Shown here piece after piece: positions 46,301-58,104 of a stretch of 64,000 nt of DNA (position 1 is the first letter of the stretch; the number at the start of each line of letters is the position of its first letter). Position numbers and translations under genes: made by a program. This DNA is from Anaspis maculata (Eukaryota > Arthropoda > Insecta > Coleoptera > Scraptiidae). Under the pieces are notes generated by a model. It was not told the origin of the DNA and did not search any database. It saw only the letters and a program-made list of their open reading frames with translations. The stretch lies in contig OX421964.1 in assembly GCA_949128115.1 (NCBI GenBank), forward strand, positions 31,860,177-31,924,176, in the 5' to 3' direction.

Positions 46301-49300
46301 TAATTGGAGAGGAAAGAGCAAAAGCGCAAATTGTGACAATAATTGGAGGACGCTGATGCTTTCTCCACTACATGAGGGGTTTCCATGGATGACGCTAAAC
46401 ATCGCAAATTAGCAGAAAGCTGAAGCCGTATGATTCTCGCATTAGATGATGAACACTGAGCACACGATTGCACAACCGTCTAGATTTTTTTTCTGTAAAA
46501 TATCCACAAGGCTCCTCGTTCAAATCGTTCAATTATAATTAAATCCTCGATTAAATCTATTTGTAAAAAAGATCGCGTGCCTCAACTTAAAGAGTCAACG
46601 CCTTGAGCTATAAAGCTGTGAACCTGAATCAGTATGATCGAAGAACTACATTGACGTTACCTAACTCCTAACTCTACCTAGCAGTTAGGTAGTCCCTGGT
46701 GAATTTGCGGAAGCAAGAAACAAGAATCATTGCATATCGTCGTAATTCACTTTATTGTATTTGCCTTATAAAGAGCGGTCATACAGTGTCCCTCCCTATC
46801 ATGCAGTGCACCTATTTTGTCCCAAAATATCATCTCCAATTTTTTTGATACCATGCAGTATTTCGTGTGCTTCACGGTTCTAAAGCTCAAACTGGCATGG
46901 CGAAGCAAATCGAAAGGTCAATTTGGACGCATTGAAGTGACTTTGAACTAGTGAACAACAATAATTAAATTGTTATCAGTCATAAGAGCATAGGTCCTTT
47001 TTTTTGGCAATGAAAATATTTTGTGGTACTTTCCACGCCGCAATGATAACGATAGTTCTGCTCTCATTAAACCTACAATTTCCAATCATTTTCACTTTAT
47101 CGTACAAAATATTTACAACACCAGTGTTATTATGAACACGTCTGGAGAACTTGATGTTGACAAAGCAATAATGGCAAAGCCACCAATTTCGGGAGGCGAA
47201 AACACAAAGCTCCAAAATAATCATCCTTCAATAATCCCGCAATCGAGCTGTTCTTTCTGTTCAATTTTTCGGCAGCATAAAAATGCAAATTGGTTTCGTT
47301 CAAAAACATGAACATGAACGTTTTTGCAACCGAAGCACAACAGAAAACACTGCCAACAACTGTGCCTGATGAATTCTACACAAACACAAATTCTCCAAAA
47401 CGACTCTTCATCCCAAAAATAATCCTGCTGGAATGCGTAACATTACAGTGTGAGGCTCCTGCGAGTTTTTCGCTCAAAAACTGGGTCACAGCACAAGTTC
47501 GCGCCGGTTCTTCGGTTCGCCACCGGAGGAATTTTCGAATAACGAAAACACAAACATTACATGACAGGTCATTTGCCAAGCAGCGGCTGCAGGGAATCCA
47601 GGAAGCACGTCGTACACGTTCGCAACCTTACAGTCGAAGGTCCTCGCCAACCTACACACGTCTCCTTAGTCACTCCTGGTGCTTTGCCCTGCGACGGTGG
47701 ACGCCGCTTCTGATTCCTGAGCAATGATGCAACCGTATCTTTGGTCGTGTGTATGCGGGTCTGAAAATACCATCGGCAGGTATTCCAGCGATGTCGCACC
47801 CAGCTCTCTATAGTGCAGTGCAGACGCCCTGATTCAGGAGGAGCTCTATTAATAGAGATCGCGCCCGTGGTGCATCGGAATTTTAAGTTCTTCTTCTGTC
47901 CTCCTCAAACACAGAAACATCGGTCCATTATTTATCGGGAGATGCGGCCCGACGAACGTTTCCGCGTGTAGGCAAATTAGCCGGGCTGTCAAGGAAATGG
48001 CCCGGTTTCTAGTCCGACAAATTTTACAATCCCAATAAATTTTAATGGGCATCCAAATTATTTCAGTTGTATGGCGGCCGGCTGCGCGCAGGAATTCGCT
48101 ATGAATGAAACCCAAAGGATGCGTGCGGAGCCAAAAAAGGACACTTGTTGTAGGTAGGTACATAGTACAACAAGCTCCGTGGCCTCGTACTCTTTTCACC
48201 AAAGGACAAATCCATTCATACTATTTTTCTACGAAAGCGTAAACTTTCAAAAGTTAAAATAATGATGCGGATGATATTCACAAAAACAAGTATACCTATC
48301 GACTAATTGCTTTCGGGTTAATTTTAGGAAAGTCAGCTGTTTACCGCAGTGAATAAGATGTCCTTCGCATTGTTTTCGAATACAAGTCGGTCTGAAAAGC
48401 AATATTTTATTAAAAGATAAAGCCAAGCTAATACCGTCTCTTGTATACATTTTGCCTGTACGAGTTTAGGCTTCACCCGTTCGGCCTATAAACAGCACCC
48501 TCACTTGACGAGAACTCTAGAGTCAAATCTGCATCACGGTTTATTTCGAATGAGTTCTTCAAAGGTAGGTACGTGGATCGATTGAGACGGAAGGCTTCTC
48601 AAATCAAGCTGCTATGCTGGAAGCAACGCCAAAAATGTCTCATTCATTCATAGCCCCAACACTAGGCATGGGCTACCACTTACGGTGTAAAATAGTAAGG
48701 GCTGCAGTGGGCGGCCAGAAGCACGATCAAGTCAAGTGAAATAAGTAAAAACGCTCTATTTGTTATTTGATAAATAGGAATAGGCGACCAACTGATTTCT
48801 GATCATCTCTTAAGCCGCAATTCAAAAGTCAGCTCAGAACCGGTAATAAGGAAATCCGACTGTCTGATCAACAAAACATTGTGATGATTTCAGTATGTGT
48901 TGACGGAATGTAATCTTTGCTCAAAGCGCCGAATGCCAACGCGATGAAATTCAAATAAGCGCGGGTAAACGGTGGGAGTAACCATGACTTTGCTAATAGG
49001 TTGCGTGCCCACTCCGTGTTCGTATACCGGGTAAAGAAAGGTGTGCTGCAGAAATTGAATTTGGACTCCATTGAGATATAGTTGAGGTTGTATATGTCGG
49101 GCTATTTGCCGTAAGACTTTTGAGTTGTCGATTTTCGATTACCGCTTCCAAAATAAGATGTCATCAAAGAGGGCCCTAGGCTGTGCAGCTTTACCTACAT
49201 GTAAACCTGGAGGATGGAGGTCCGTTACCGTTAGACTTATGGTTGACGTAGAGAAAATGTTACTACAGATCCGAAAAGTTCATAAAAGGAAACTAATCAA

Positions 49301-52300
49301 AAAAAGTTTCTGAATTGCGAAAGTATGTTGAGAATAAGGAAAATAAAGGGGGAAATACCTTTGAGCTGAACAATATAAATAACACAATAATACTGAATAA
49401 CACAATAAATAGGTGCTTTCAGTTTCAAACAATTAAGATTTTTTATGTGAGAAAATATTGCTTTTGCAAGTCAGTGAGGTCTGGTCAGTTGAAGTTGATC
49501 AAATGACACGCCGTCTGGTAGGTATGCATCTGTTAAGATTATAATTGGAATCTGTCGGTATGCATCTGTTAAGATTATAAGTGGAATCTGTCATCAGTCA
49601 GGTGGTGATGTGTCGGTTTCATTGTCAGACACAGTCAGAATGGTGAAAGAGAAAATCAACTGAAGCTAGCCAACACTCTTTCTTCAAGCTGCATTATCCT
49701 TGAGCCCCGTGCATAGTTTCGACTTCTCAAGAAAAATTCTTTCGTAATTAGTTATGAAAAGGATATTATGTACTCGTAGAGCCGAAAAAAACATGTCACG
49801 CGTGAGTGTGTGAGTTTACGCACGAGGTGTAGCCGAGGTTCGGAAAACGTCTCATGGTATGGTCACTTTCGCATTCGATCACTTTCCCAAGAGTTTCAAA
49901 AGGGAAGAATTCTGCTGTGGCCGTTTTACGTCTTGTCCTACGCTTTTTCATAAAATCACAACTGCGGAGAAGCTGAAAGTTATTACCTCGAAAGAAATAG
50001 CAAAGTATTTATAGGAAACTTCCGATAAAACTGATACTAAACTTCGATGTTATCCTGACTCATGCACCGTTTGATTTCACACACGTGAACCACAGGTGAG
50101 CGATAAATATACACGCGTGAAAATGGGAAGCATTACCACATTGACTATTGGGCGACTATTGCGACGTAGCTAGGGTATGCTGATGCGACCATAATATTTA
50201 TATAAGCTATCTGCTGTAAGGCACCTATATATTTTGCGCTGTGTATTTTCAAAAAATTTATATACTGCCTACTAGCAAAACGTGCATATTTACTTGCTTA
50301 CAATTTGCCACTATATTTCTGCCAAGCTCAAGGAGTTATCAAATTTATTGTTCACGTGCGTACAATAAAAGTCACATACTACTTATAGAACGACCGAAGC
50401 TCACATACAAGAACAGGTAATGTATTTATGTCTGCGCGTCTAAAAGAAGTTAGTCGCGTGCGGTATTCTCCTGAGGAAAAAGTCCTGTTTAACTCATCCT
50501 TGACTTTATCGGAGCCGCGCGTGTCGCGGTTTTGCCGTTCGACACAATTATTATCCAATATAATACCGACACCGGCATGTCCCACCGAGTGTGAACTTCG
50601 TTAATTATTCACGCACTTTCATTCATCAATCCTTCGTCGGAGTTCAAAGTTTGGAGTCTAATAGGAGGTTTTATCAAAGCCTGACCTAGTAATTTCTAGT
50701 CAGAAGCAGAAGCGCTTGGGTACTTAGGTACCTACTTAAAGTTGACATTTGGATGTTTGATATAGGTGAAGGTGATATTGCGTTAATTGGTGAGAACATT
50801 AATTATTCGAGCAATCAAGATTTCGCATGACTTCTGGGGTACGATTCTCGAGTAATTCGAATGACTTTTCGTATACGAATCTCCTTGGTTTCGTGCGGAT
50901 TTGGGCTGTCGGAAAGGAGAATTCGCATACGAAAACTTTTCGAACACGTTTGAGAATCGCACCCATCCGAGCTATTACCTACCATTTAAAATTTGAGTCA
51001 GAACAAAGTGGCTTCAAAAACATTTAATTGAAAATAGTTTAATAGTTTTTTCGAATATGGTGCGTCCTTATGAACTGCATCAACATTGGTGATGAGACTT
51101 TCGGCTCAGTCATAGTCATTCAAACAGAGAACAAAGTAAATTTTATGAATCGCTCAAACCTGAATCAGCCTAGACTTTTATGGAAAACATTGGGAATGCA
51201 ATTTTGACGTCACAGCCGGCGCGCTAACGACCATTCGATTGTTTTGGTTTTAGCTAATCTCCCACTTTAGCGCGAGAGGCTTGTACACACAAACAGTATT
51301 TGCTCTAAAAATATAATTCACTGTCATAGGTGTACCTAAGTAGTTAATAAATCTGGATTTATGATCGCAGTCACGTGATTTTTGGGCCGCACGGGACCAG
51401 GAATAGATAGACGCCGCATCCAGGAACAATACCAATACCTCTCGGGCCAAACTGATGGACTGGCCTGAGTCCGTGTGCAAAAATTTTGGCCCGGCGATGA
51501 ACTATGTGACGCCAATAGACAGACTAGAAAACATAATTTTAAATTACATGATACGGGAGCTCAAATAATGCTCCTGAGCCAACAAAGCTCCAGTGAAAAT
51601 CGTTCGGAATTTTTTCTCAGGGTTGATTAGGACCAAATCCGTATTGGAGATATGTCTTGCGGCTGGGCTGATTGATTTTTATGGGGGTGTGCAAACTGGG
51701 AAGTTAAACGGAACGGTCGTGTGTATTCCCCCAGGTGATGGTGAGATTAAATGTTAGAGGTGGACGTTTTGGAATGTTCCACACCTGTGCCAAGAAAAAA
51801 TGTCGTTTTGCGTTCGAGCGTTAGATAATTTTAGGCGGAGAGAAGACGAGACGAAAATATTATCCCGGCTAGATGTTGCGGGTTAAGTTCGAGTCGAGAA
51901 TAATAACATAGCGAGATAATGGAGCGAGCTACTGCACTTCATAACGAAAATCATTGAGCCAAAAAATTTATATAATTCGATCGTTGTTGTCTTGAATTGT
52001 ATCTTTTTTATTTTATGAATTGAAAAGAAGCAGAAAAAATGTGAAATACTTCTGGTGAATCCATACAGGTAGGTATAACCATCAGACGGAATTCGTTTCA
52101 ATCCAAATTCTTTTATCCGGCTTACATCTTCCAGCTTCAGTTTATCTCGCCTACAAGCGGATGCAGTATGCTTTTCTCCCAGAATATTATCTATGGCTTT
52201 CCTTCTACTATCCATAATGTATCTATAAATCAATAAGTTGCACAAAAATAATATCAATATTTTCGAAAAGTCATAGTCGCTTCCATTAGTGAGATACTGG

Positions 52301-55300
52301 TCTAGACTTTCCATTCGTATACGAATAATCGAGTTTAATCTTTTGACTTTAGCAACATTCTACTTAATTATCTTTTATTGGCAATAGACTCGATAACAAT
52401 TAGTGAGCATACCGTTTCAGATGGCTGTTAGATCTCAGATTAGAAAAGAAAATGATGTTTAGTTCATGGCTGGCATTATACGTCGGCGGTCGTTGACAGC
52501 TGTCAAAAACACTAATTAGAGAAATGTAGAGTGCAAACTCTACAGAAACCACGGAATTTTAATTGGGTAACTGGATTGCCGATCAATGATCACTATGCCG
52601 CACAAAAAGAAGCTAAGAAGCTGTTGCCTAATAAAAGGGGAGTCATTGGCTTATTTCAACCACCAGAGTTGTGTAAAGTTGATAAAGCTTCCAACCGAGC
52701 TTTCAATAACAGATCCAATTAATCAATAATGAAAAAATTGCTTCGTTATCGTCGTATTGCAACCTTTTGTCACTGAAAATAATGCAGAAAGACGTCATCG
52801 ACAAGCAGTTCAACGGCAAATAAGGAAAGTTCACAATTTTTTCAATTATTTGTCAGTTCGATGATTAGGGGAGATCAGGCACAGTATGGACACGGGAGTT
52901 CGTAAAGCATCTGCAGCACGTGACCAAATGACACTTGCTTGGAAAATTTGGTCCGATCTAGCCTGGCCTTTCATGTTGATTCTCGAGTTTTCATTTCCTG
53001 CACGTTTCTGTACTAGATATTGTTTATCTTTGTAAATTGTATGTTGAAAAATGATCAGTATAAACACTGCAAGAATTCGAATCAAGTTTATGCTGAAACA
53101 TTTGAACATCATTACCGACTAAGTACTTATAGGTATCCTCTAAGCGAACGTCAGCCTTCATAATTTCCGCCATTTTGTGATTGATGCCAATTCCATCGTC
53201 ACCAATGCACATTTTGAGAAAAACGAATGACACGCCACTGATGAAGTTTTTTTTTCTAATTTTTTACCTACAAAGTATCCATCTATTAGCAATTTATTGT
53301 CGCAATTCTCCTCTGATTTAGCATCGCCCAGCTTTCACCAGGCCGCTCCGCGCTATCCTAGACTCCGTTGCGCCCAGGGGCGCATTGAACGTCATCCATC
53401 AATGGCATCAATCCATCGTATTTTGTCAATGATAAGGTAGGTAAGAAGGTAAGCTACATCCTTTTGAGTGTAACGACTTTCTGTACTAGCTCGACGTGAG
53501 AAACGAAAAATGTTATGCTTTAAAATAAGGAAAAGCGAAAAAATTGGATGTGACCTGAAGTGCTGCTGTCAACGTCAACCAGAGGATATCTTTGGCATAT
53601 ATTTTTATCGCGGTAGCTCGAACGTTATTTTTAATTTGACGATTTGTTTCAGCTTCTGAGTTATCGAGAGAAACGTACCGAATTTCAGTCCAACTGACAG
53701 TAACATCAGCAGTCAGCACTCTTTATCAACTTTTGAAAGAAAGCAGATTGAATCTGCTTGTACCAAGTTATTATGCACGCGATGGTACCTACTTCAAGAG
53801 AATACAATCTTCTCAAACGCATTATGGGGCGAGTGTCATGTAGACAATCATTTTTCCAGCTCTAGTAGGTGTAAGTTCGTGACATGCATACCTACAGCTG
53901 TGACATGAGCTGTCAGCTGTCACTGTCATCGCTAGACGGTTTCGGACCTACAGAGCTGCTAATGTAATTTCATCAAACACTTCCAAACAATGATACGATA
54001 ATCGGTCTGATTCTGTAAGGGAATGGTTATGGCACAGAATATCAAACCAGAAGCGACACTCTATTGTTGTAGCATTGTTGTTGCTATGACCAGATTCTAT
54101 GACCTTGGAACTGCCAGGTGTTCCGGGACTAGTATTCCTGTCAAGAGATTTGAAATGTTCCAGAGAAAAATACACCAACTACCTACTTGATATTTGGTAA
54201 GAAAGTCTCCCGTCAGTGGAATCTATAGTCAGATGGCAGATTCACCATCCTTTCCTTTGGAATCCTGGTGATTCCTTTTTGGCGCATGTGGGAATATTGT
54301 AGAGACATAATTGGAACAAAGCCTGTTCTTTTAATCATATGAAAACAGTAAGTACATATCACAAAAATGAGCCGCACGTATTTTGATTTTCCCGAAGAGA
54401 CGCTCCAATTTTATTCGTCAAGTCTTCGCGGCTGCAAGCTTCTAGCCGAGCTTCTAGCCATATTGTCGCTCTGAAGAATAAGATATATTATGTAGAAGTG
54501 GGTAGATAAGACAATTTTGCTGAACAAAACAGCTACCTTTATTTACTTTCTTCCTTCACTTTCTTGGAAATTAGGTATCTATCACACCTTTCCGCTTCCT
54601 TTGGGAATTTGAAAAAGGTGTCTTTTTGAGGGACGATTTATCCACACATCCACGTACCGCACAAGATAAGTCCCGTACCGCACTCATTTTTTGTTGTTCA
54701 AAACCTAGTCGAATTTGGCACTGACAGAAAACGTCAAGAATACCTATCATTTTGAAGTTGATGGAAATACTAAATTCGGTGTAGGCAACTAGATGAAACC
54801 GATTTTTGTGGTCAGTGTCGCTTCTGTATTATTATTCTGTGGTTATGGTAATCACCGTGATGCTTACCTGCTACTATCAAATTGCTATAGCGACAGCTAA
54901 TAGCAAGGCCCTGCCCTGGCAATTTCATCGTAAGCATGGTGATTACCATCATAAGCATTCCCTTATAGAATCGGGCCGAATGACGGCCTTTCCCTTCTGT
55001 AATAATTCAACAACAGCTACCAGCTAATCCGAGAGCCAATCTATTTAGGTCTTGAAACTAAGTATTTAATCATTTTTGTTCAGTTATGCGTCGTTTCGTG
55101 ACTTCAAGTCGCCTCTGCTATTGTTTGCAATTTCCTTCCAAAAATCTATTTCAGATTCAAAACCGCAAAACGTAGGCGATCGATGCGCGTCCAATCCAAT
55201 TTTGATTTAAATGACTAACTGCGTATACCTTCCCCAACTTCACAGCTGTTAGGCGTGACTGCCGCTGCAAATTCTTGGCAATTCTGATTTCCTCAATTAA

Positions 55301-56044
55301 GTTTGCGGCATCGAATACTTATTTACATTACGCCCATAGCCCCAATCTCAGTCGCTTTTTAAGGTTGCACAGCAATTTCAAGTTTACAAGTTGGGGCGCT
55401 ACAATAATTTAATTAGGTGCAGGCATCAGAGACGAGACCCCTGTCACTCCAATCAAGCATATTATTGACATTGGAAACTTCCCCGAGCCCGAGCATCTTA
55501 TTTTATTATGTATAAACAAAATCTAACACGAACGAGACAGCCTATTCACGTCCAGGGTACCTAGGTACTTCACTATCGAGTACCTTTGACTAGAATTATT
55601 GAGGTATCGACTATTGATTTGATGATAATATTATTATCCCTAGCCCCATAGCATCAGCAACAGACAAGCGAGTCAGTTTCAGTGGGCAGGGCTACCTAGA
55701 GGTACCGAGGAGAACTTGTTGTTCGCATCATTCATAGCACATTCTAATTATAAACTTCAATTTCAACTTCATTAACTCCATGCAACATTAATGCCACCCA
55801 CCTGTGTTGCTCCTGTATTCGCCAATGAACCTTCTGGTCAGGTACCGCACAGTCAATGCTGAAACACAATAAAAAACCAAACGTAAATATTTACGAACGG
55901 AAATAAAACCGCGTGATGATTGTAAATTTGAATGTGAAAACACATCAGTGCTTTCTTATGATTCTTACCTGATTTGCCGACGTTCGCTTTGCCGATGACC
56001 GCCAGTCGGACCTTGGAAGTGGCGCTCTTGTCTTCCGTTTTCAT
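42989..56044 (-). CDS. RERG/RASL-type small Ras-like GTPase, 235 aa, four coding exons
   Basis: A Ras-superfamily GTP-binding protein. Exons 56044-55969, 55858-55802, 46088-45832 and 43306-42989 join in phase (76+57+257+318 nt = 235 codons plus stop). G1/P-loop GKANVGKS at residues 18-25; ALTVRYLTRRFIGEY follows, as in the RERG/RASL11/RASL12 group; Thr44 is a candidate switch I threonine; G4 GNKSD at 120-124; G5-like EVSVAE at 149-154. The G3 position reads DVCSCE (65-70) instead of DTAGQE, so the usual Gly and catalytic Gln are missing. There is no C-terminal CAAX cysteine, as in RERG, so it is probably not prenylated. Family members are linked to growth control; the role here is unknown. 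Intron 2 is 9.7 kb. Confidence 0.87.
43307..45831. other. GTPase intron 3
   Basis: 2.5 kb with no recognised element or exon. Compared with the intergenic region it is nearly free of palindromes. Confidence 0.5.
45832..46088 (-). CDS. GTPase coding exon 3 (G3 and G4)
   Basis: 257 nt between TTTCAG (46089-46094) and a GTGGGT donor (45826-45831). Encodes DLLYRQTLTVNNSSVEVEVV, the altered G3 DVCSCE, WADACVVVYDVTNRAS and PVVLLGNKSDLEHLRQ. Confidence 0.88.
49521..49592 (+). repeat. 36-bp direct tandem duplication
   Basis: GGTATGCATCTGTTAAGATT ATAA(T/G)TGGAATCTGTC occurs twice in immediate succession with one difference. Confidence 0.9.
54002..54980. mobile_element. Element with inverted ends (GATTCTRTAAGGGAATG)
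   Basis: Left GATTCTGTAAGGGAATGG (54009) and right CATTCCCTTATAGAATC (ending 54972). A second inverted pair CAGAAGCGACACT (54046) / AGTGTCGCTTCTG (54818). An internal hairpin GGTAATCACCGTGATGCTTA / TAAGCATGGTGATTACC lies at 54844-54950. No coding region; exact borders uncertain. Confidence 0.55.
55802..55858 (-). CDS. GTPase coding exon 2 (switch I region)
   Basis: 57 nt between TTTCAG (55859-55864) and a GTGGGT donor (55796-55801). Encodes ALTVRYLTRRFIGEYRSNT in the phase required by exon 1. It is too short to be called as a free-standing open frame. Confidence 0.87.
55969..56044 (-). CDS. GTPase coding exon 1 (P-loop)
   Basis: The ATG at 56044 lies three bases after a TTTTCAG acceptor (56048-56054), so there is an upstream non-coding exon. 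It encodes MKTEDKSATSKVRLAVIGKA then NVGKS, and stops in phase 1 at a GTAAGA donor. Confidence 0.87.
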
Positions 56045-57233
56045 CTTCTGAAAATAATTTGCGGAATTTAGAGATTGCGAGAAAAGAATTTATTGTTTGT
56101 ACATATCCGCTGACAAATTGGCTCCTCGGCTAAGAACTGCTTTTAAAAGCAAAGCGCCAGGATAAATCATAATTAGCCTGCCGGGCGGCCCAGAGATTTA
56201 CGGGGAATTTATATTTTGACGACTCCGTTAACCTTTACAACAGCTTCTTTTTTCGCAGCGTTTTGTTTAGGTTCACTTTGCGGCTGGAGAACCAGCAGCA
56301 GGGAAGTGTAAAAACGTTTTAATATTCGTAATAATTTCATATAAACACAGCAATCGTGAATCACATCGTAAAGTTCTTGATCGTCGAGTGCGCCTCCGAC
56401 TAAAGGTCGAAATTTTGATGAGCCTCCCCCACGAAAAATATTTGTAGAACACTTGTAGTTTCCCCCAAAAAGTCCATTCCGTTACGGATGAACCTCTAAA
56501 AACTCTAAAAATAAGAGAGGACGTTGGCGCCTCGGCAAAATTCTAGGGCAAATAGTTTCTTTTTAAGTAGATATAGCGCGAGCTTTTATTGTGCTCAAAG
56601 CTCAAAAATTTCTACGACTCCCAACAACTGGTGGCGTATAAACATAAATAAAAACATAAAACTGTCGAATGCTCTAAGTTTCCTATTTAGGTTCGCTGTG
56701 TTGGATAAAGGAAATTAGCTTTGTGGTGTTCCGAAATTATTAGATGTGCAATGTCAAAACTGCATGCAAGCAGTTTCTTTGCACCGGCCGCCTGAACTTT
56801 TCACACAATATTTTGTTAGCTGAGTAACGGACTGATGAGAGTTTGCAGGTTGTAAAGACCGCACCCACACGAGTCCACAACATGAGCAATGGGATTGGCA
56901 ATCTGGAAAAGCGGTTTTCACTAAACAGCCGCTTTTGTCAAACAAACTGCTTTTAATTTATTGTATATGGTTTATTACGCGTAAAATTTGCCATGTATAC
57001 CTACACATAAACACAAAGATTTCCATTTCCATGCCCCAGCTATTAGTATTTTTTAGTTTTTCTATAGTCATTTTCATATAATTCTATTCAACGATTTTTT
57101 TGCTGTAAAGACATGGATTGATCCGAAGTCTGTGATCCGAAGTTTGTCATGTTTCACGTTATCACGTAAGTATAACGTATCAGGTTTGTTGCTTGGTGTA
57201 TTGGAAATGTTTGATGTTTGTCATTGAAAGGTT
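56045..57233. other. 5' intronic/flanking sequence of the GTPase
   Basis: Probably the intron between the 5' UTR exon and the first coding exon. No element or exon recognised. Confidence 0.4.
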
Positions 57234-58104
57234 GGATTGGTGAATATGCGCGTGCTAGTGGGTGAGGTCTGGTCAGCTGCCGGTTGAAATTGATCTAAGG
57301 ACGTAAATGTCTGGGAGCCTATTTCTAGGAAGGATGTGATCCGTTCCCATGTGAAGTTGCTAGGCAACCAGGGCTGTGATTGGCTGAACTGTGATCGCCT
57401 GGTGATCGCTCCCCTCTAGAAATAAGGCCCCTGATGTTGTAAGGGTTTATGTAATTGAAATATGTTGGATAGTGATGTTTTCAATGTGGTTTGAAAATAT
57501 TCCACTTTGACCGTGGTGTTCATGCTTGTAACGATGCACATGTCAATCGACAATGATGAGGTTTGGTCAGTTGAAGTTGATGTGAGTGCGAGAGGGGCAT
57601 AATGGTTGGATTGGTTGGTTGGACGCGCATGTTGCCGGTTGAAGCTGATCTAAGGACGTAAATATCTGATCTTGTAAGGGTTATGTAATTGCCATATGTC
57701 AGAAAGTGATGTTATTTAATATGATTTGATTTTAGACTTCCAAACTTCCACTTTGACTGCGGTGTTCAATGTTCATGCTGTAATGATGCACGCATGTTAA
57801 TCGATGAGGTTTGGTCAGTTTGAAGCTGATGTCAAAGCGGGAGGAGTCTGATGGTTGGATTTGTGAATATGCGTATGTTAGTGAGTCTGAGGTCTGGTCA
57901 GTTGCTGGATGAAATTGACCTAAGGACATAAATGTCTGATGTCGTAGGGTTATGTAATTGAAATATGTCAGATGGTGATGTTTTCTATTGTGTGTTGGAA
58001 ACTCCACTTTGACTGTGGTGTTCATGCTGTAACGGTGAAAATGTCAATCAATGCGATTCGGTCAGGTGAAGTTTATGTGAGTGAGGGAGGAGTCTAACAG
58101 TGTA
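57234..58104 (+). repeat. Tandem repeat, three copies of about 250 bp
   Basis: Three units (about 57234-57600, 57604-57850 and 57850-58104) each contain GAGGT(C/T)TGGTCAG, CTAAGGACGTAAAT, GTTATGTAATTG and CCACTTTGACTGTGGTGTTC in the same order. The CCACTTTGAC mark is at 57503, 57749 and 58002, giving periods of 246 and 253. Copy 1 is longer because of an inserted element. Confidence 0.88.
57314..57430. mobile_element. 117-bp MITE inside tandem copy 1, 3-bp TSD
   Basis: Inverted ends GGAGCCTATTTCTAG and CTAGAAATAAGGCCC, flanked by CTG on both sides (57311-57313, 57431-57433). Copies 2 and 3 of the array show the uninterrupted sequence with a single CTG. A 3-bp duplication fits a PIF/Harbinger-type element. 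Confidence 0.85.

Larger units (their letters stand above)
46089..55801. other. GTPase intron 2
   Basis: 9.7 kb. It holds a 36-bp direct duplication (49521-49592), an isolated match to the 57-kb tandem repeat (49469-49505) and a palindromic element (54002-54980). Small unidentified frames occur at 51883-52314, 52531-52722 and 53024-53233. Otherwise it is ordinary sequence. Confidence 0.5.

Noticed and set aside
47290..47799. Overlapping frames on both strands (145 and 76 codons)
   Set aside because: Inside GTPase intron 2, no splice context and no recognised domain.
51883..52314. 143-codon minus-strand frame in intron 2
   Set aside because: The second half is low-complexity hydrophobic/Lys-rich and no family is recognised; not enough to call a gene.
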